Notes: generated by a model from the sequence alone, not told the origin. 64,000 bases of DNA from Streptomyces sp. V3I7 (GCF_030817495.1 NZ_JAUSZK010000001.1:1405001-1469000); one strand, 5' to 3'. Positions 34,791 to 43,294 are shown, numbered from the stretch's first letter. Program-made: numbers and translations.

Positions 34791-35587
34791 ACCGCTTCCG
34801 TTTCCTGCTGACCCGCCAGTGGGTGATCCTGACCCTCGTCGCGATCGCGCTGATCCCGACGATGATCCTGCTGGGCTTCTGGCAGCAGCACCGGTACGAG
34901 ACGCGCACCGCCCGCAACCAGCTCGTCTCGGACGCCCTGCACGCGAAGCCGGTCCCCGTGGAGCGGCTGACCTCCCCCGGCCACGCCGTGACCAGCGCCG
35001 AGAAGTACCACACCGTCACCGCGACGGGCACCTTCGACACCGCGCGGGAGGTCGTCGTCCGGCGCCGCGTCAACGTCGACGACAAGGTCGGCTTCCACGT
35101 CCTGACCCCGCTCGTCCTGACGGACGGCAAGGTGCTGCTGGTCAACCGCGGCTGGATCCCCGCGACCGGCGCGCAGACCGCCTTCCCGAAGGTCCCCGCG
35201 CCGCCCGCCGGCCGGACGACCATCACGGGCCGGCTGATGGCCGACGAGACGACCGCGGCCAGCGGCATCAAGAACGTCCGGGGCCTGCCCGACCGGCAGA
35301 TCATGCTGATCAACAGCGAGGAGCAGGCACGGCGGCTCGCCACCCCGGTGCTCGGCGGCTACGTCGAGCAGACGGCGCCCCAGCCGAAGGGCAGCACCCC
35401 GGAGCAGATCTCCGACCCCGGCAGCGAGGACGCCCCGCTGAACTACGCGTACATGATCCAGTGGTGGCTGTTCGCCGCGTGCGTCCCGGTCGGCTGGTGG
35501 TTCCTGGTACGCCGTGAGCTCCGCGACCGAGCCGAGGCGGCCCTCACCGAGCAGGCGACGCCGGAGACCGAGCCCGCGACGGCGTGA
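34787..35587 (+). CDS. SURF1 family cytochrome oxidase biogenesis protein
   Basis: 266 residues. One membrane helix at each end (about 10-30, WVILTLVAIALIPTMILLG; about 225-245, MIQWWLFAACVPVGWWFLV) encloses an extracytoplasmic domain with GFWQQHRYETR, TATGTFDTAREVVVR, GFHVLTPLVL and VNRGWIPA, all SURF1 signatures. SURF1 helps insert haem into cytochrome c oxidase. GTG 34787 is chosen because the usual short head FRFLLTRQW then follows and the ATG at 34754 would add 11 atypical residues. Either start lies in or beside the hairpin. Confidence 0.9.
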   Translation: MHRFRFLLTRQWVILTLVAIALIPTMILLGFWQQHRYETRTARNQLVSDALHAKPVPVERLTSPGHAVTSAEKYHTVTATGTFDTAREVVVRRRVNVDDKVGFHVLTPLVLTDGKVLLVNRGWIPATGAQTAFPKVPAPPAGRTTITGRLMADETTAASGIKNVRGLPDRQIMLINSEEQARRLATPVLGGYVEQTAPQPKGSTPEQISDPGSEDAPLNYAYMIQWWLFAACVPVGWWFLVRRELRDRAEAALTEQATPETEPATA

Positions 35588-35677
35588 GACGCGTGAGACC
35601 GCCGCTCCGCACCCGCTCCTGAACCCACCCGGCCGCACCCTGATTGCCCCGCCCCCCTGCCGGGAACCCGAAACCCC

Positions 35678-37462
35678 GTGCATCCCCGCATCGAGGACTA
35701 CGCCCTTATCGGCGACGAACAGACGGCGGCCCTGGTCGGCAAGGACGGGTCCATCGACTGGCTGTGCCTGCCACGCTTCGACTCCGCCTCCTGCTTCGCC
35801 CGGATCCTGGGCGACGAGGAGAGCGGCCACTGGCGGATCGCCCCCGCGGGCGCGGACGTCTGCACGCGCCGGGCCTACCGCGACGACACCCTCGTGCTCG
35901 ACACCGAGTGGGAGACCTCCGACGGCTCGGTCCGGGTCACCGACCTGATGCCGCAGCGCGAGCACAGCCCCGACGTCGTACGCGTCGTCAAGGGCCTCAG
36001 CGGGCGCGTCACCGTGCGCAGCACGCTCCGCCTCCGCTTCGACTACGGCTCGATCACCCCGTGGATGCGCAAGTCCGGCGGCCACCGGGTCGCCGTCGCC
36101 GGTCCGGACTCGGTGTGGCTGCGCAGCGAACCCGCCGTGCGCACCTGGGGCGAGGACTTCGGCACGCACTCGGAGTTCACCGTCGAGCCGGGCGAGAAGG
36201 TGGCGTTCGTCCTCACCTGGCACCCCTCGCACGAGGCCCGGCCGCCGCTGGTCGATCCGTTCCACGCGCTGCACACCAGCGTCAAGGACTGGCGGCGCTG
36301 GGCGTCCCACTGCGACTACGACGGCCCGTACCGGGACGCGGTCGTCCGCTCCCTCATCACACTCAAGGCCCTCACCTACGCCCCGACCGGCGGCATCGTC
36401 GCCGCGGCCACCACCTCGCTGCCCGAGGAGCTCGGCGGCGTACGCAACTGGGACTACCGCTACTGCTGGCTGCGGGACTCCACACTCACCCTCGAAGCCC
36501 TGCTCTCGGCCGGCTACCACAAGGAGGCCGAGGCCTGGCGGGACTGGCTGCTGCGCGCGGTCGCGGGCGACCCGGCCGACCTCCAGATCATGTACGGACT
36601 GTCCGGCGAGCGCCGGCTGCCCGAGTGCGAGGTGCCCTGGCTGCCCGGCTTCGCCGGCTCCACGCCCGTACGCATCGGCAACGGCGCCGTGAACCAGCTC
36701 CAGCTGGACGTGTACGGCGAGGTCATGGACTCCCTGTGGCTGGCTCGCACTTCGGGACTCTCGACCAAGCCGCACATGTGGAACATGCAGCGCGCCCTGA
36801 TGACGTTCCTCGAATCGGCGTGGCGGCAGCCGGACGAGGGCCTGTGGGAAGTGCGGGGCGGCAGGCGCCACTTCGTGCACTCCAAGGCGATGGTGTGGGT
36901 GGCCGCCGACCGGGCCGTACGGACGCTGGAGGCGTACCCGAAGCTGGCGGGCGACCTGGACGGCTGGCGGGCGATGCGCGACGAGGTGCACCGGGAGGTG
37001 TGCGAGAAGGGCTACGACCCCGAGCGGAACACCTTCACGCAGTACTACGGCTCGCGCACCCTCGACGCCGCCCTGCTGCTGCTTCCGCGCTTCGGCTTCC
37101 TGTCGCCGGGCGATCCGCGCATGGTCGGCACGGTGGACGCGGTGCGCGCGGAGCTGGGCCACGACGGGCTCGTGCGCCGCTACACCACCGACGATCCGCC
37201 CGTCGACGGCATGCCGGGCAGCGAGGGTGCCTTCCTCGCCTGCTCGTTCTGGCTCGCGGACGCGCTGCATCTGACGGGCCGCACCGAGGAGGCGCGGGAG
37301 CTGTTCGAGCACCTGGTGGGCCTGACCAACGACGTGGGGCTGCTGGCCGAGGAGTACGACCCGGTGTCCGGGCGCCAACTCGGCAACTTCCCGCAGGCGT
37401 TCAGTCATATCGGCCTGGTGAACACGGCCCTCGCCCTGTTCGGGGGCGACAAGGCAGGATAG
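35678..37462 (+). CDS. Glycoside hydrolase family 15 protein
   Basis: 594 residues. N-terminal beta-sandwich domain (MHPRIEDYALIGDEQTAALVGKDGS in pieces: EDYALIGD, GSIDWLCLPRFDS) and C-terminal alpha/alpha barrel with RNWDYRYCWLRDS, catalytic-acid region GSTPVRIGNGAVNQLQLDVYGE in parts (IGNGA..Q.QLD.YGE) and the base region NFPQAFSHIGLVN. Bacterial members of this layout are glucoamylases or trehalases; trehalase activity is known for mycobacterial relatives. It has no signal peptide, so it acts inside the cell, perhaps on spore trehalose. GTG start. Confidence 0.92.
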   Translation: MHPRIEDYALIGDEQTAALVGKDGSIDWLCLPRFDSASCFARILGDEESGHWRIAPAGADVCTRRAYRDDTLVLDTEWETSDGSVRVTDLMPQREHSPDVVRVVKGLSGRVTVRSTLRLRFDYGSITPWMRKSGGHRVAVAGPDSVWLRSEPAVRTWGEDFGTHSEFTVEPGEKVAFVLTWHPSHEARPPLVDPFHALHTSVKDWRRWASHCDYDGPYRDAVVRSLITLKALTYAPTGGIVAAATTSLPEELGGVRNWDYRYCWLRDSTLTLEALLSAGYHKEAEAWRDWLLRAVAGDPADLQIMYGLSGERRLPECEVPWLPGFAGSTPVRIGNGAVNQLQLDVYGEVMDSLWLARTSGLSTKPHMWNMQRALMTFLESAWRQPDEGLWEVRGGRRHFVHSKAMVWVAADRAVRTLEAYPKLAGDLDGWRAMRDEVHREVCEKGYDPERNTFTQYYGSRTLDAALLLLPRFGFLSPGDPRMVGTVDAVRAELGHDGLVRRYTTDDPPVDGMPGSEGAFLACSFWLADALHLTGRTEEARELFEHLVGLTNDVGLLAEEYDPVSGRQLGNFPQAFSHIGLVNTALALFGGDKAG

Positions 37463-37467
37463 GCACC

Positions 37468-38223
37468 ATGGATCTTGGACTGAAGGACCGGGTGTACGTC
37501 GTCACCGGGGCCACGCGCGGACTGGGCAACGCCGCCGCGCGCCAGCTCGTCGCCGACGGCGCGAAGGTGGTCATCACCGGACGGGACGACGAGCGGGTCG
37601 CCGAGGCGGTGGCCGAACTGGGCCCGAACGCGGCCGGACTGGCCGTCGAGAACGCCGACCCCGAGGCTCCGGCGCGGCTGATCGAGGCCGCCCGCGAGCA
37701 CTTCGGCGGCTTCGACGGCATCCTCATCAGCGTCGGCGGCCCGCCGGCCGGCTTCGTCGCCGACAACACGGACGAGCAGTGGCGTACGGCGTTCGAGTCG
37801 GTGTTCCTGGGCGCGGTACGGCTGGCCCGCGCGGCGGCCGCGGAGCTGGGGGCGGGCGGGGTCATCGGCTTCGTGCTGTCGGGCTCGGTGCACGAGCCGA
37901 TCCCGGGGCTGACCATCTCCAACGGACTGCGGCCGGGACTCGCCGGGTTCGCCAAGTCGCTCGCGGACGAGCTGGGCCCGGGCGGCATCCGCGTGGTGGG
38001 GCTGCTTCCGGCCCGCATCGACACCGACCGGGTGCGCGAACTGGACGCCCTGTCCGCCGACCCGGCGGTCACCCGCGCGGCCAACGAGGCCCGCATCCCG
38101 CTGCGCCGCTACGGCACCCCGGACGAGTTCGGCCGCGTGGCCGCGTTCCTGCTCTCCCCGGCGGCGTCCTATCTGACGGGGCTCATGGTCCCGGTGGACG
38201 GCGGCATGCGGCACGGCTTCTGA
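37468..38223 (+). CDS. SDR family protein lacking the catalytic Tyr-Lys pair
   Basis: 251 residues. A good Rossmann start (VVTGATRGLGNAAARQL), SVGGPP in place of NAG, a Ser in VLSGSVHEP, but SNGLRPGLAGFAKSLA where classical SDRs have YxxxK: the Tyr and Lys are replaced by Asn and Arg. The C-terminus (GLMVPVDGGMRHGF) is standard. It may bind cofactor but use other chemistry; such SN..R members form a known SDR subgroup. It begins five bases after the GH15 stop, so the two are probably an operon. Confidence 0.9.
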   Translation: MDLGLKDRVYVVTGATRGLGNAAARQLVADGAKVVITGRDDERVAEAVAELGPNAAGLAVENADPEAPARLIEAAREHFGGFDGILISVGGPPAGFVADNTDEQWRTAFESVFLGAVRLARAAAAELGAGGVIGFVLSGSVHEPIPGLTISNGLRPGLAGFAKSLADELGPGGIRVVGLLPARIDTDRVRELDALSADPAVTRAANEARIPLRRYGTPDEFGRVAAFLLSPAASYLTGLMVPVDGGMRHGF

Positions 38224-38267
38224 ACGGGGTGAGGTGACGCGGGACGGGTGGGCGGAACACTCCGTCC

Positions 38268-38587
38268 GGCGCGGACCACCCCGAAGCGAGCTCAGGCCGG
38301 GAGCGTCGAAGCGCGGGGCGGGCATGGGCCGACCTGTCACCGGCCGCCGCCTCCGGTGCCAGGCGACGGCGGGATACGACACGGGTCCGATACGCCCGGT
38401 CGCAAACCGACCGGGGGCCGCGACAGCTCACCCGTTCCCCGCGGCGCGGACCACCCTGAGGCGAGCCCAGGCCGGGAGCGTCGAAGCGCGGGGCGGGCAT
38501 GGGCCGACCTGTCACCGGCCGCCGCCTCCGGTGCCAGGCGACGGCGGGATACGACACGGGTCCGAGACGCCCGGTCGCGAACCGGCC
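38268..38587. repeat. Tandem duplication of a 175-bp noncoding unit
   Basis: The 145-bp stretch 38268-38412 recurs at 38443-38587, offset 175 bp, with only a few substitutions. Each copy ends in CCGGTCGC.AACCG.CCG, and both are followed by a CTCACCCGTTCC block (38428-38439 and about 38601-38612). The unit has internal GC palindromes (CACCGGCCGCCGCCTCCGGTG). It fills the 373-bp gap between two convergent genes, and no ORF in it is credible. Confidence 0.75.
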
Positions 38588-38596
38588 GCTACCGCG

Positions 38597-39175
38597 TCAA
38601 CTCACCCGTTCCGCGCGATGCTTGCCTGCCCTCAGGCGGACCTCCGTCGGGAGGTTGGACAAGCCTGCCGAGGTGCGGGCGTGGGTCAGGGGTTGGGTGG
38701 AGAGTTCGTGCAGGACCGTGCCGGGGTCGACGTCCGGTTCCATCAGGAGCCACAGGCGGGCCCTCGGGGCGCCGCGCCGGCCCGTCAGGCTGGTCTTGGC
38801 GTAGGTCACGCCGTCCAGCCGTGTCGCCCCGTCGGACAGGGCGTTCTCCAGGGCGCGGCCGCGCAGCAGCGCGCCCGCGCCGTCGCCGGTGTCGACGAGC
38901 ACCTCGGCCAGCCGGCGCCGGCGCAGCACCGCGACCAACCACCACAGCGCGAGCAGCGCGAGGATCGCGAGCGCGGCGAGGACCACCGGCCACCACCAGC
39001 CGGTGCTCTGCCACCGCGTCCGCTCGGCGGCGCTCAGCAGGACGTCGTCGCGCCCGGTGTGGATCCACCAGGCGGGCGGCCGCACGCCCAGGCCCACGGC
39101 CAGCACCGAGCCGCCGAGGACGACCAGCAGCAGCCCGACGAGTCCGATCAGCACACGGTTGACGGTCCTGAGCAC
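38597..39175 (-). CDS. amaP: AmaP-type alkaline-shock membrane anchor protein
   Basis: About 192 residues: two membrane helices (about 5-28 VLIGLVGLLLVVLGGSVLAVG, and about 60-80 WPVVLAALAILALLALWWLV) and a cytoplasmic C-terminal domain (TGDGAGALLRGRALENALSDG, TYAKTSLTGRRGAPRARLWLLM). In staphylococci AmaP tethers Asp23 to the membrane, and two Asp23 genes lie upstream here. GTG 39175 has GGAAGG at a good distance; GTG 39184 would overlap the previous stop. It is the last gene of the cluster. Confidence 0.85.
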   Translation of the reverse strand: MLRTVNRVLIGLVGLLLVVLGGSVLAVGLGVRPPAWWIHTGRDDVLLSAAERTRWQSTGWWWPVVLAALAILALLALWWLVAVLRRRRLAEVLVDTGDGAGALLRGRALENALSDGATRLDGVTYAKTSLTGRRGAPRARLWLLMEPDVDPGTVLHELSTQPLTHARTSAGLSNLPTEVRLRAGKHRAERVS

Positions 39176-39180
39176 CGCGC

Positions 39181-39867
39181 TCACCCCTTCCGTCCGGGCC
39201 GGGCGACCCGTACCGACAGCGCGGGAGGCTTGACGAGCCCCAGCCCGCGGACCGCCTCGGCGAGCGACACGTCCAAGTCGGCGCGTACCTCGTCGAGTTC
39301 CCGGAAGTGCGCGAGCGCGCGGACGTCGGCCTTGCGCCGTCTCATGCGCACCCGCACCGACCGCACGCCCGCGACCTCCATGGCCCGGTCGCGCAGCACC
39401 TGGCCCGCCGCGACCCGATGCAGCCCGGCGCGGACGTCGGTGTGCGTGCGCCGCATCGGCAGCAGGGCCCGCACTCCGGGCGTGAGCGCGAGGAGCAGCA
39501 GCCACAGGCCGAGGGCGACGGTGACGCCCGCGCCGATCAGCACCCACAGGTCGTCCAGTGGACGCTGGGCGAGCTGGCCGGCCAGTTCGCGGCGCCAGGC
39601 CAGGGCGGGCCGCCCGGCCCGTACGGCCGCGATGTCGTACAGGAAGACGCCCGCGCCGAGCAGGATCAGCAGCGCGACGATGCCCGCGGGAACGCGCCGC
39701 GCGGACCAGAAGCGGCGGTTGCCGCCGCCCTCGCCGTCCACCGTGTGCGGCGGGCCGTAGGCCGCGGCGGAGGACGACTGGTCCAGCTCGGGACCGGCCC
39801 CCTTCTCCATGACCGGCAGCCGCTGTGTGCTGTTCTCGGTTCTCTCGGTGCCCTGGGACTCGCTCAT
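39181..39867 (-). CDS. DUF6286 family membrane protein
   Basis: 228 residues. A hydrophilic N-terminus (to about 55), two membrane helices (about 60-82 VPAGIVALLILLGAGVFLYDI, and about 105-127 LWVLIGAGVTVALGLWLLLL), then a basic soluble domain (RMRRRKADVRALAHFRELDEV). Actinobacterial genes of this family sit in Asp23 clusters; the soluble part shares the VRSVRVRMRRRKADV...LDVSLAEAV style of Asp23-interacting proteins. The start overlaps the upstream Asp23 gene by four bases. Confidence 0.85.
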   Translation of the reverse strand: MSESQGTERTENSTQRLPVMEKGAGPELDQSSSAAAYGPPHTVDGEGGGNRRFWSARRVPAGIVALLILLGAGVFLYDIAAVRAGRPALAWRRELAGQLAQRPLDDLWVLIGAGVTVALGLWLLLLALTPGVRALLPMRRTHTDVRAGLHRVAAGQVLRDRAMEVAGVRSVRVRMRRRKADVRALAHFRELDEVRADLDVSLAEAVRGLGLVKPPALSVRVARPGRKG

Positions 39868-40283
39868 CGCGTCCTCCCGTGTAGCGCGCCGTGCGCCGGC
39901 ACCGGATGCAGACGCTCCACCCGGACGGCGACCTCCGGTACCTCCATGCCCACCAACGCGCTTACCCGCTCGGTGACGTGACGACGCACGGCGGCGCAGC
40001 GGCCCGCGATGTCGCTCGGGTATTCCAGGTCGAGATGGATGCTCACCCGTGCCGATTCGTGAGGGGCTCCCGGCTCCACGGCGGTGACGGGTTTGCGGCG
40101 TACGACCACGGTCGCGTGCGGCGGCGCGGCGTCCGGCGGCAGCGATCCGAGCGCCTCGCGCGCCGCCTGCGCGGCGATCTTCGCGACGACCCGGTCGGGG
40201 ATGCGGGTGGCACCGCGCTCACCGGGCATGACGACGGACGGTGCGCCGGTCGTCTCACCGGCCCCACCGCGGACGGACGTCAT
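39864..40283 (-). CDS. Asp23/Gls24 family envelope stress protein (first copy)
   Basis: 139 residues. The domain runs from TRIPDRVVAKIAAQAAREAL to VPEVAVRVERLHP; the family pattern (helix start, V..V.V beta strands, a helix with VRRHVTERVSALVGMEVPEVAV) is clear. Asp23 proteins form cytoplasmic filaments under the membrane and respond to envelope stress. It overlaps genes on both sides by four bases, so all four downstream members are translationally coupled. Confidence 0.88.
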   Translation of the reverse strand: MTSVRGGAGETTGAPSVVMPGERGATRIPDRVVAKIAAQAAREALGSLPPDAAPPHATVVVRRKPVTAVEPGAPHESARVSIHLDLEYPSDIAGRCAAVRRHVTERVSALVGMEVPEVAVRVERLHPVPAHGALHGRTR

Positions 40284-40474
40284 GGGCGCCGGTCGCGTTT
40301 GTGCTCGCGGGCATGGAAGAAGTCACCCAACTCCCATTCCCCCTCGATGAATCGGCCGACGACGAACCCGATGGCGCCCAGCGCCGCCACCAGAACGAAC
40401 GCGCCGAACCCGCCGAAGTACCCGGCGAAGCCCAGCAGCATTCCGGCGATCATGCCGACCACGGCCATGTTCAT
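40280..40474 (-). CDS. Small glycine-rich membrane protein of the Asp23 cluster
   Basis: 64 residues, two glycine-rich hydrophobic helices (about 4-22 and 26-42, MIAGMLLGFAGYFGGFGAF and VLVAALGAIGFVVGRFIEG) and a charged tail ELGDFFHAREHKRDRRP. Its position between two Asp23 genes matches the DUF2273-type small membrane proteins of firmicute Asp23 operons, so it may be a second anchor. Confidence 0.8.
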   Translation of the reverse strand: MNMAVVGMIAGMLLGFAGYFGGFGAFVLVAALGAIGFVVGRFIEGEWELGDFFHAREHKRDRRP

Positions 40475-40522
40475 GCCGTCCTCCTCAGGCTCTCAGCCGC
40501 AGGTTGTCCACTCGTCGGAGCG

Positions 40523-41011
40523 TCACTGGATGCGGGGCTCCGGCTCCTCATCTTCCTCTTCCTCCGGCAACTTGACGTCACTCACCGCGATGTTGACCTC
40601 GACGACCTCGAGCCCGGTCATCCGCTCGACGGCCGCGATCACGTTCTCCCGTACCGCGCGCGCGACGTCGGAGATCGCCACGCCGTAGACCACGACGATC
40701 TCCAGATCGAGCGCGGTCTGCTTCTCGCCGACCTCGGCCTTCACTCCGCGCGTCACGGACTTGGTGGACCCGCCGGGCACCCGGTCGCGCACGGCGCCGA
40801 GCGTGCGGCTCAGTCCGCCGCCCATCGCGTGAACGCCCATGACGTCCCGCGCCGCCAGCCCGGCGATCTTCTCCACGACGCCGTCGGCGATGGTCGTCCG
40901 CCCGCGGCTCGCGGGGTCGCCGCCGCCGCGCCGGGTGGGCTTACGGGTCTGCAGCCCAGGCTCCGTCTCGTCCGGGGAGGTGGTGGGGTTCGGCTCCCTC
41001 ATGTCGCTCAT
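40523..41011 (-). CDS. Asp23/Gls24 family envelope stress protein (second copy, cluster lead)
   Basis: 162 residues. A charged, disordered N-terminus (to about 38) precedes TTIADGVVEKIAGLAARDVMGVHAMG and ALDLEIVVVYGVAISDVARAVRENVIAAVERMTGLEVVEVNIAV (shown in parts: LEIVVVYGV, RENVIAAVERMTGLEVVEVN), a textbook Asp23 domain. An acidic tail (PEEEEDEEPEP) follows. AAGGGACG upstream supports ATG 41011. It leads the cluster and is divergent (87 bp) from the P10-family gene. Confidence 0.92.
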   Translation of the reverse strand: MSDMREPNPTTSPDETEPGLQTRKPTRRGGGDPASRGRTTIADGVVEKIAGLAARDVMGVHAMGGGLSRTLGAVRDRVPGGSTKSVTRGVKAEVGEKQTALDLEIVVVYGVAISDVARAVRENVIAAVERMTGLEVVEVNIAVSDVKLPEEEEDEEPEPRIQ

Positions 41012-41098
41012 CGCCGTACGTCCCTTCGCGATCGTCGTCCTTTGACCACGGTAAGTGCGGTTGGCGCATCCTGCGCCAAGATGGGGCAGGCTGGAGCA

Positions 41099-41821
41099 AT
41101 GACGGCGGACCGATGGACACAGGCGGTACGGGATCAACTGGCGCTGGGCAGGGTGCTTCCGCTCGGTGGACCGCGAGACGGCGCCTGGATCACGGAGGGG
41201 GCGGCCGAAGCGGTGCTGCGGCGCGCGGTGGCGGCTGTGCCGGGCGTGCGCCTGGGCGCGCTCCGGATCGGCCTCGCCGACCCGGAGGACGTGAGCGACC
41301 CCGTCGTACCGGCGCCGCCGAGCGCGCTCCCGCCGGGGCCGCTGCGGCTGACGGCGGACTTCGCGGCCACGGCCGCCGAGCCCCTGCCGGCGGCGGCGAA
41401 CCGGCTGCGCACGGCCCTGTCGACGGCGGCGGACGAACTCCTCGGCCTCACGGTCGCCGAAGTGGACCTGCGGGTGACCGAGCTGCTGGACGAGCAGACG
41501 CAGCCCGAGGCGGTCCGCTCACCGGAGCCGCCGCGGGCACGCGAGGCCACCACCCCGTACGAGACGCGGGCGGCCGAGGTGGCGCTCGGCGTCCCCGGCG
41601 TGACCCATCTGACCGGCACCCTGGGCGGACTGGGCCGGGCGGTGCACGTCGAGGACACCTGGCGCACGGAGACCGCGCTGCCCTCCCGCCACGTGCGCGT
41701 GGAGGTGGCGGTGTCCGGGGACCGCCGGGCCGTGGACGTGGCCCGGCAGATCCGCGCGGCACTCACGGACACACTGGACGACCGCCCGACGGCGGCCGTC
41801 CTGGTGACGACGGTGAGCTGA
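41099..41821 (+). CDS. 'P10 family' protein; likely two degenerate Asp23-like domains
   Basis: 240 residues. Databases tend to call this family nucleopolyhedrovirus P10, a label with no functional basis. Reading it against its neighbours, residues about 30-125 run ITEGAAEAVLRRAVAAVPGVRLG ... AAANRLRTALSTAADELLGLTVAEVDLRV (in parts: AVPGVRLG; LLGLTVAEVDLRVTEL), the same order and spacing as Asp23 domains. Residues about 150-240 repeat it (VALGVPGVTHL, HVRVEVAVSG, VARQIRAALTDTL, AAVLVTTVS). I infer a tandem, divergent Asp23 protein, transcribed away from the Asp23 operon and probably part of the same system. Confidence 0.75.
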   Translation: MTADRWTQAVRDQLALGRVLPLGGPRDGAWITEGAAEAVLRRAVAAVPGVRLGALRIGLADPEDVSDPVVPAPPSALPPGPLRLTADFAATAAEPLPAAANRLRTALSTAADELLGLTVAEVDLRVTELLDEQTQPEAVRSPEPPRAREATTPYETRAAEVALGVPGVTHLTGTLGGLGRAVHVEDTWRTETALPSRHVRVEVAVSGDRRAVDVARQIRAALTDTLDDRPTAAVLVTTVS

Positions 41822-41883
41822 CCGCCCGGTCCCACGCCACGCTCAGCCAGCCGCGGCCCTGCTCACGCCCCCAGGCGCACCGC

Positions 41884-42687
41884 TCACTCGCCGATGCCCG
41901 CCAAGTCCCGCAGTCGGCGGGCCTGGGCCTGGCGCTCGGCGGTGCACTGCTCCTCGAAAGTGCGGCTCGCCGCCCCGCGCAGCAGGGCCTTGGTCTCCAC
42001 GACGGCGTCGCGGGGCGCGGCGAGGATCGCCTCGGCCAGGTCCCGTGCCGCGGCGTCGAGTTCGGCGGCCGGGACGGCCAGGTTGGCCAGTCCGGACAGC
42101 ACGGCCTCCTCGGCCTGTACGTACCGGCCGGTGGCGCAGATCTCCAGCGCCCGGGCGTATCCGACCAGGTTCACCAGCGGGTGCGTGCCGGTGAGGTCGG
42201 GCACGATGCCCAGGCTGGTCTCGCGCATGGCGAACTGCACGTCATCGGCGACGACGCGCAGGTCGCAGGCGAGCGCCAGCTGGAAGCCCGCGCCGATGGC
42301 GTGCCCCTGGACGGCGGCGATGGACACGAGGTCGTTCCGCCGCAGCCAGGAGAACGCACCCTGGAACCCGGCGATCGTCGCGTCCAGTTCGGCGTCGTCC
42401 AGGCGCGCGATGTCGGTGAAGGTCGGCTCGCCCTCGATCCCCTCCGGGGTGAACATCTGCCGGTCCAGCCCGGCGGAGAAGGACTTGCCCTCGCCCCGCA
42501 GCACCACGACGCGGACGGAGCCCGGCAGCAGCCGCCCGACCTCGGCCAGCGTGCGCCACAGGGCAGGGCTCTGGGCGTTGCGCTTGGCCGGGTTGGTCAG
42601 GGTCACCGTGGCGAGCGCGTCGTCGGCGGTGAGGCGTACGCCGTCCTGGTCGAGTACGGCGGTGCGGTCCTGCTCGGGCGAAGCCAT
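41884..42687 (-). CDS. Enoyl-CoA hydratase/isomerase family protein
   Basis: 267 residues, crotonase fold. VTLTNPAKRNAQSPALW near the N-terminus, the oxyanion-hole block GEGKSFSAGLD and AAVQGHAIGAGFQLALACDLRVV (core GHAIGAGFQLALACDL), and the MRETSLGIVPDLTG active-site region with one acidic residue of the usual pair. It hydrates or isomerises an enoyl-CoA; the exact reaction is open. GGAGG seven bases before ATG 42687. Confidence 0.92.
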   Translation of the reverse strand: MASPEQDRTAVLDQDGVRLTADDALATVTLTNPAKRNAQSPALWRTLAEVGRLLPGSVRVVVLRGEGKSFSAGLDRQMFTPEGIEGEPTFTDIARLDDAELDATIAGFQGAFSWLRRNDLVSIAAVQGHAIGAGFQLALACDLRVVADDVQFAMRETSLGIVPDLTGTHPLVNLVGYARALEICATGRYVQAEEAVLSGLANLAVPAAELDAAARDLAEAILAAPRDAVVETKALLRGAASRTFEEQCTAERQAQARRLRDLAGIGE

Positions 42688-42870
42688 GGGGCGCCTCCGA
42701 TGAGTGCGGTCATGACGCATGCCGTACGTGACGCAGGCATGCAGAAGTGACTGCACAGTAACCACCCGGTCGATCTGGTCTGTCCCCAGGTCCCCTTAAG
42801 GGCTTGCCTCAAGAAGACGTCGGGACGAACGACCGGGTGGCCACCATCGAAGCCGATGGGCCGCCCGGGG

Positions 42871-43092
42871 TCAGGACGATGCGGACTTCTTGCCCCGGGT
42901 CGCTCCGCCACGTCCGCGAAGCGTGACGCCCGACTCACTGAGCATCCGGTGCACGAAGCCATACGAGCGGCCGGTCTCCTCGGCCAGCGCCCGGATGCTC
43001 GCACCGGAGTCGTACTTCTTCTTCAGGTCTGCCGCGAGCTTGTCGCGCGCGGCGCCGGTCACCCGGCTGCCCTTCTTCAGAGTCTCGGCCAC
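42871..43092 (-). CDS. gbn: Gbn-type nucleoid-associated helix-turn-helix protein
   Basis: 73 residues. A basic start (ETLKKGSRVTGAARDKLAADLKKKY in parts: LKKGSRVTGAARDKL) precedes a helix-turn-helix (ASIRALAEETGRSYGFVHRMLSESGV) and a Arg/Gly/Lys tail (RGRGGATRGKK). I recall the near-identical S. coelicolor protein SCO1839, described as Gbn, a GATC-binding nucleoid protein that affects the timing of development. AGGAGG five bases before GTG 43092 fixes the start. Monocistronic. Confidence 0.85.
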   Translation of the reverse strand: MAETLKKGSRVTGAARDKLAADLKKKYDSGASIRALAEETGRSYGFVHRMLSESGVTLRGRGGATRGKKSASS

Positions 43093-43294
43093 CCGTGCCT
43101 CCTCATGGGAAGTGCGCTCTGGTCCCCTCATGATCACCCCTCCGGGGCGGGATGGCCACCCATTCGGCAAGGTCCGTACGACCCGGATGTGACGACGGGA
43201 GCGCATCCCCACATACGGAATTGAGGCTTCCGGGGCAGGGCGCCGCGGGGGCCGAACGGGTTGTTCCGGGAAGCGGCAGGTCAGGGACGCGAAA

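Noticed and set aside
34643..37408. Minus-strand open frame of about 920 codons
   Set aside because: It is antisense to SURF1 and GH15 genes that have complete family signatures.
38268..38587. CRISPR-like repeats
   Set aside because: Only two long copies with no short constant repeat or variable spacers, and no cas genes; it is a tandem duplication.
41099..41821. Viral (nucleopolyhedrovirus P10) gene or phage remnant
   Set aside because: Codon use and context are chromosomal; no phage genes are nearby, and the sequence fits Asp23-like domains better.
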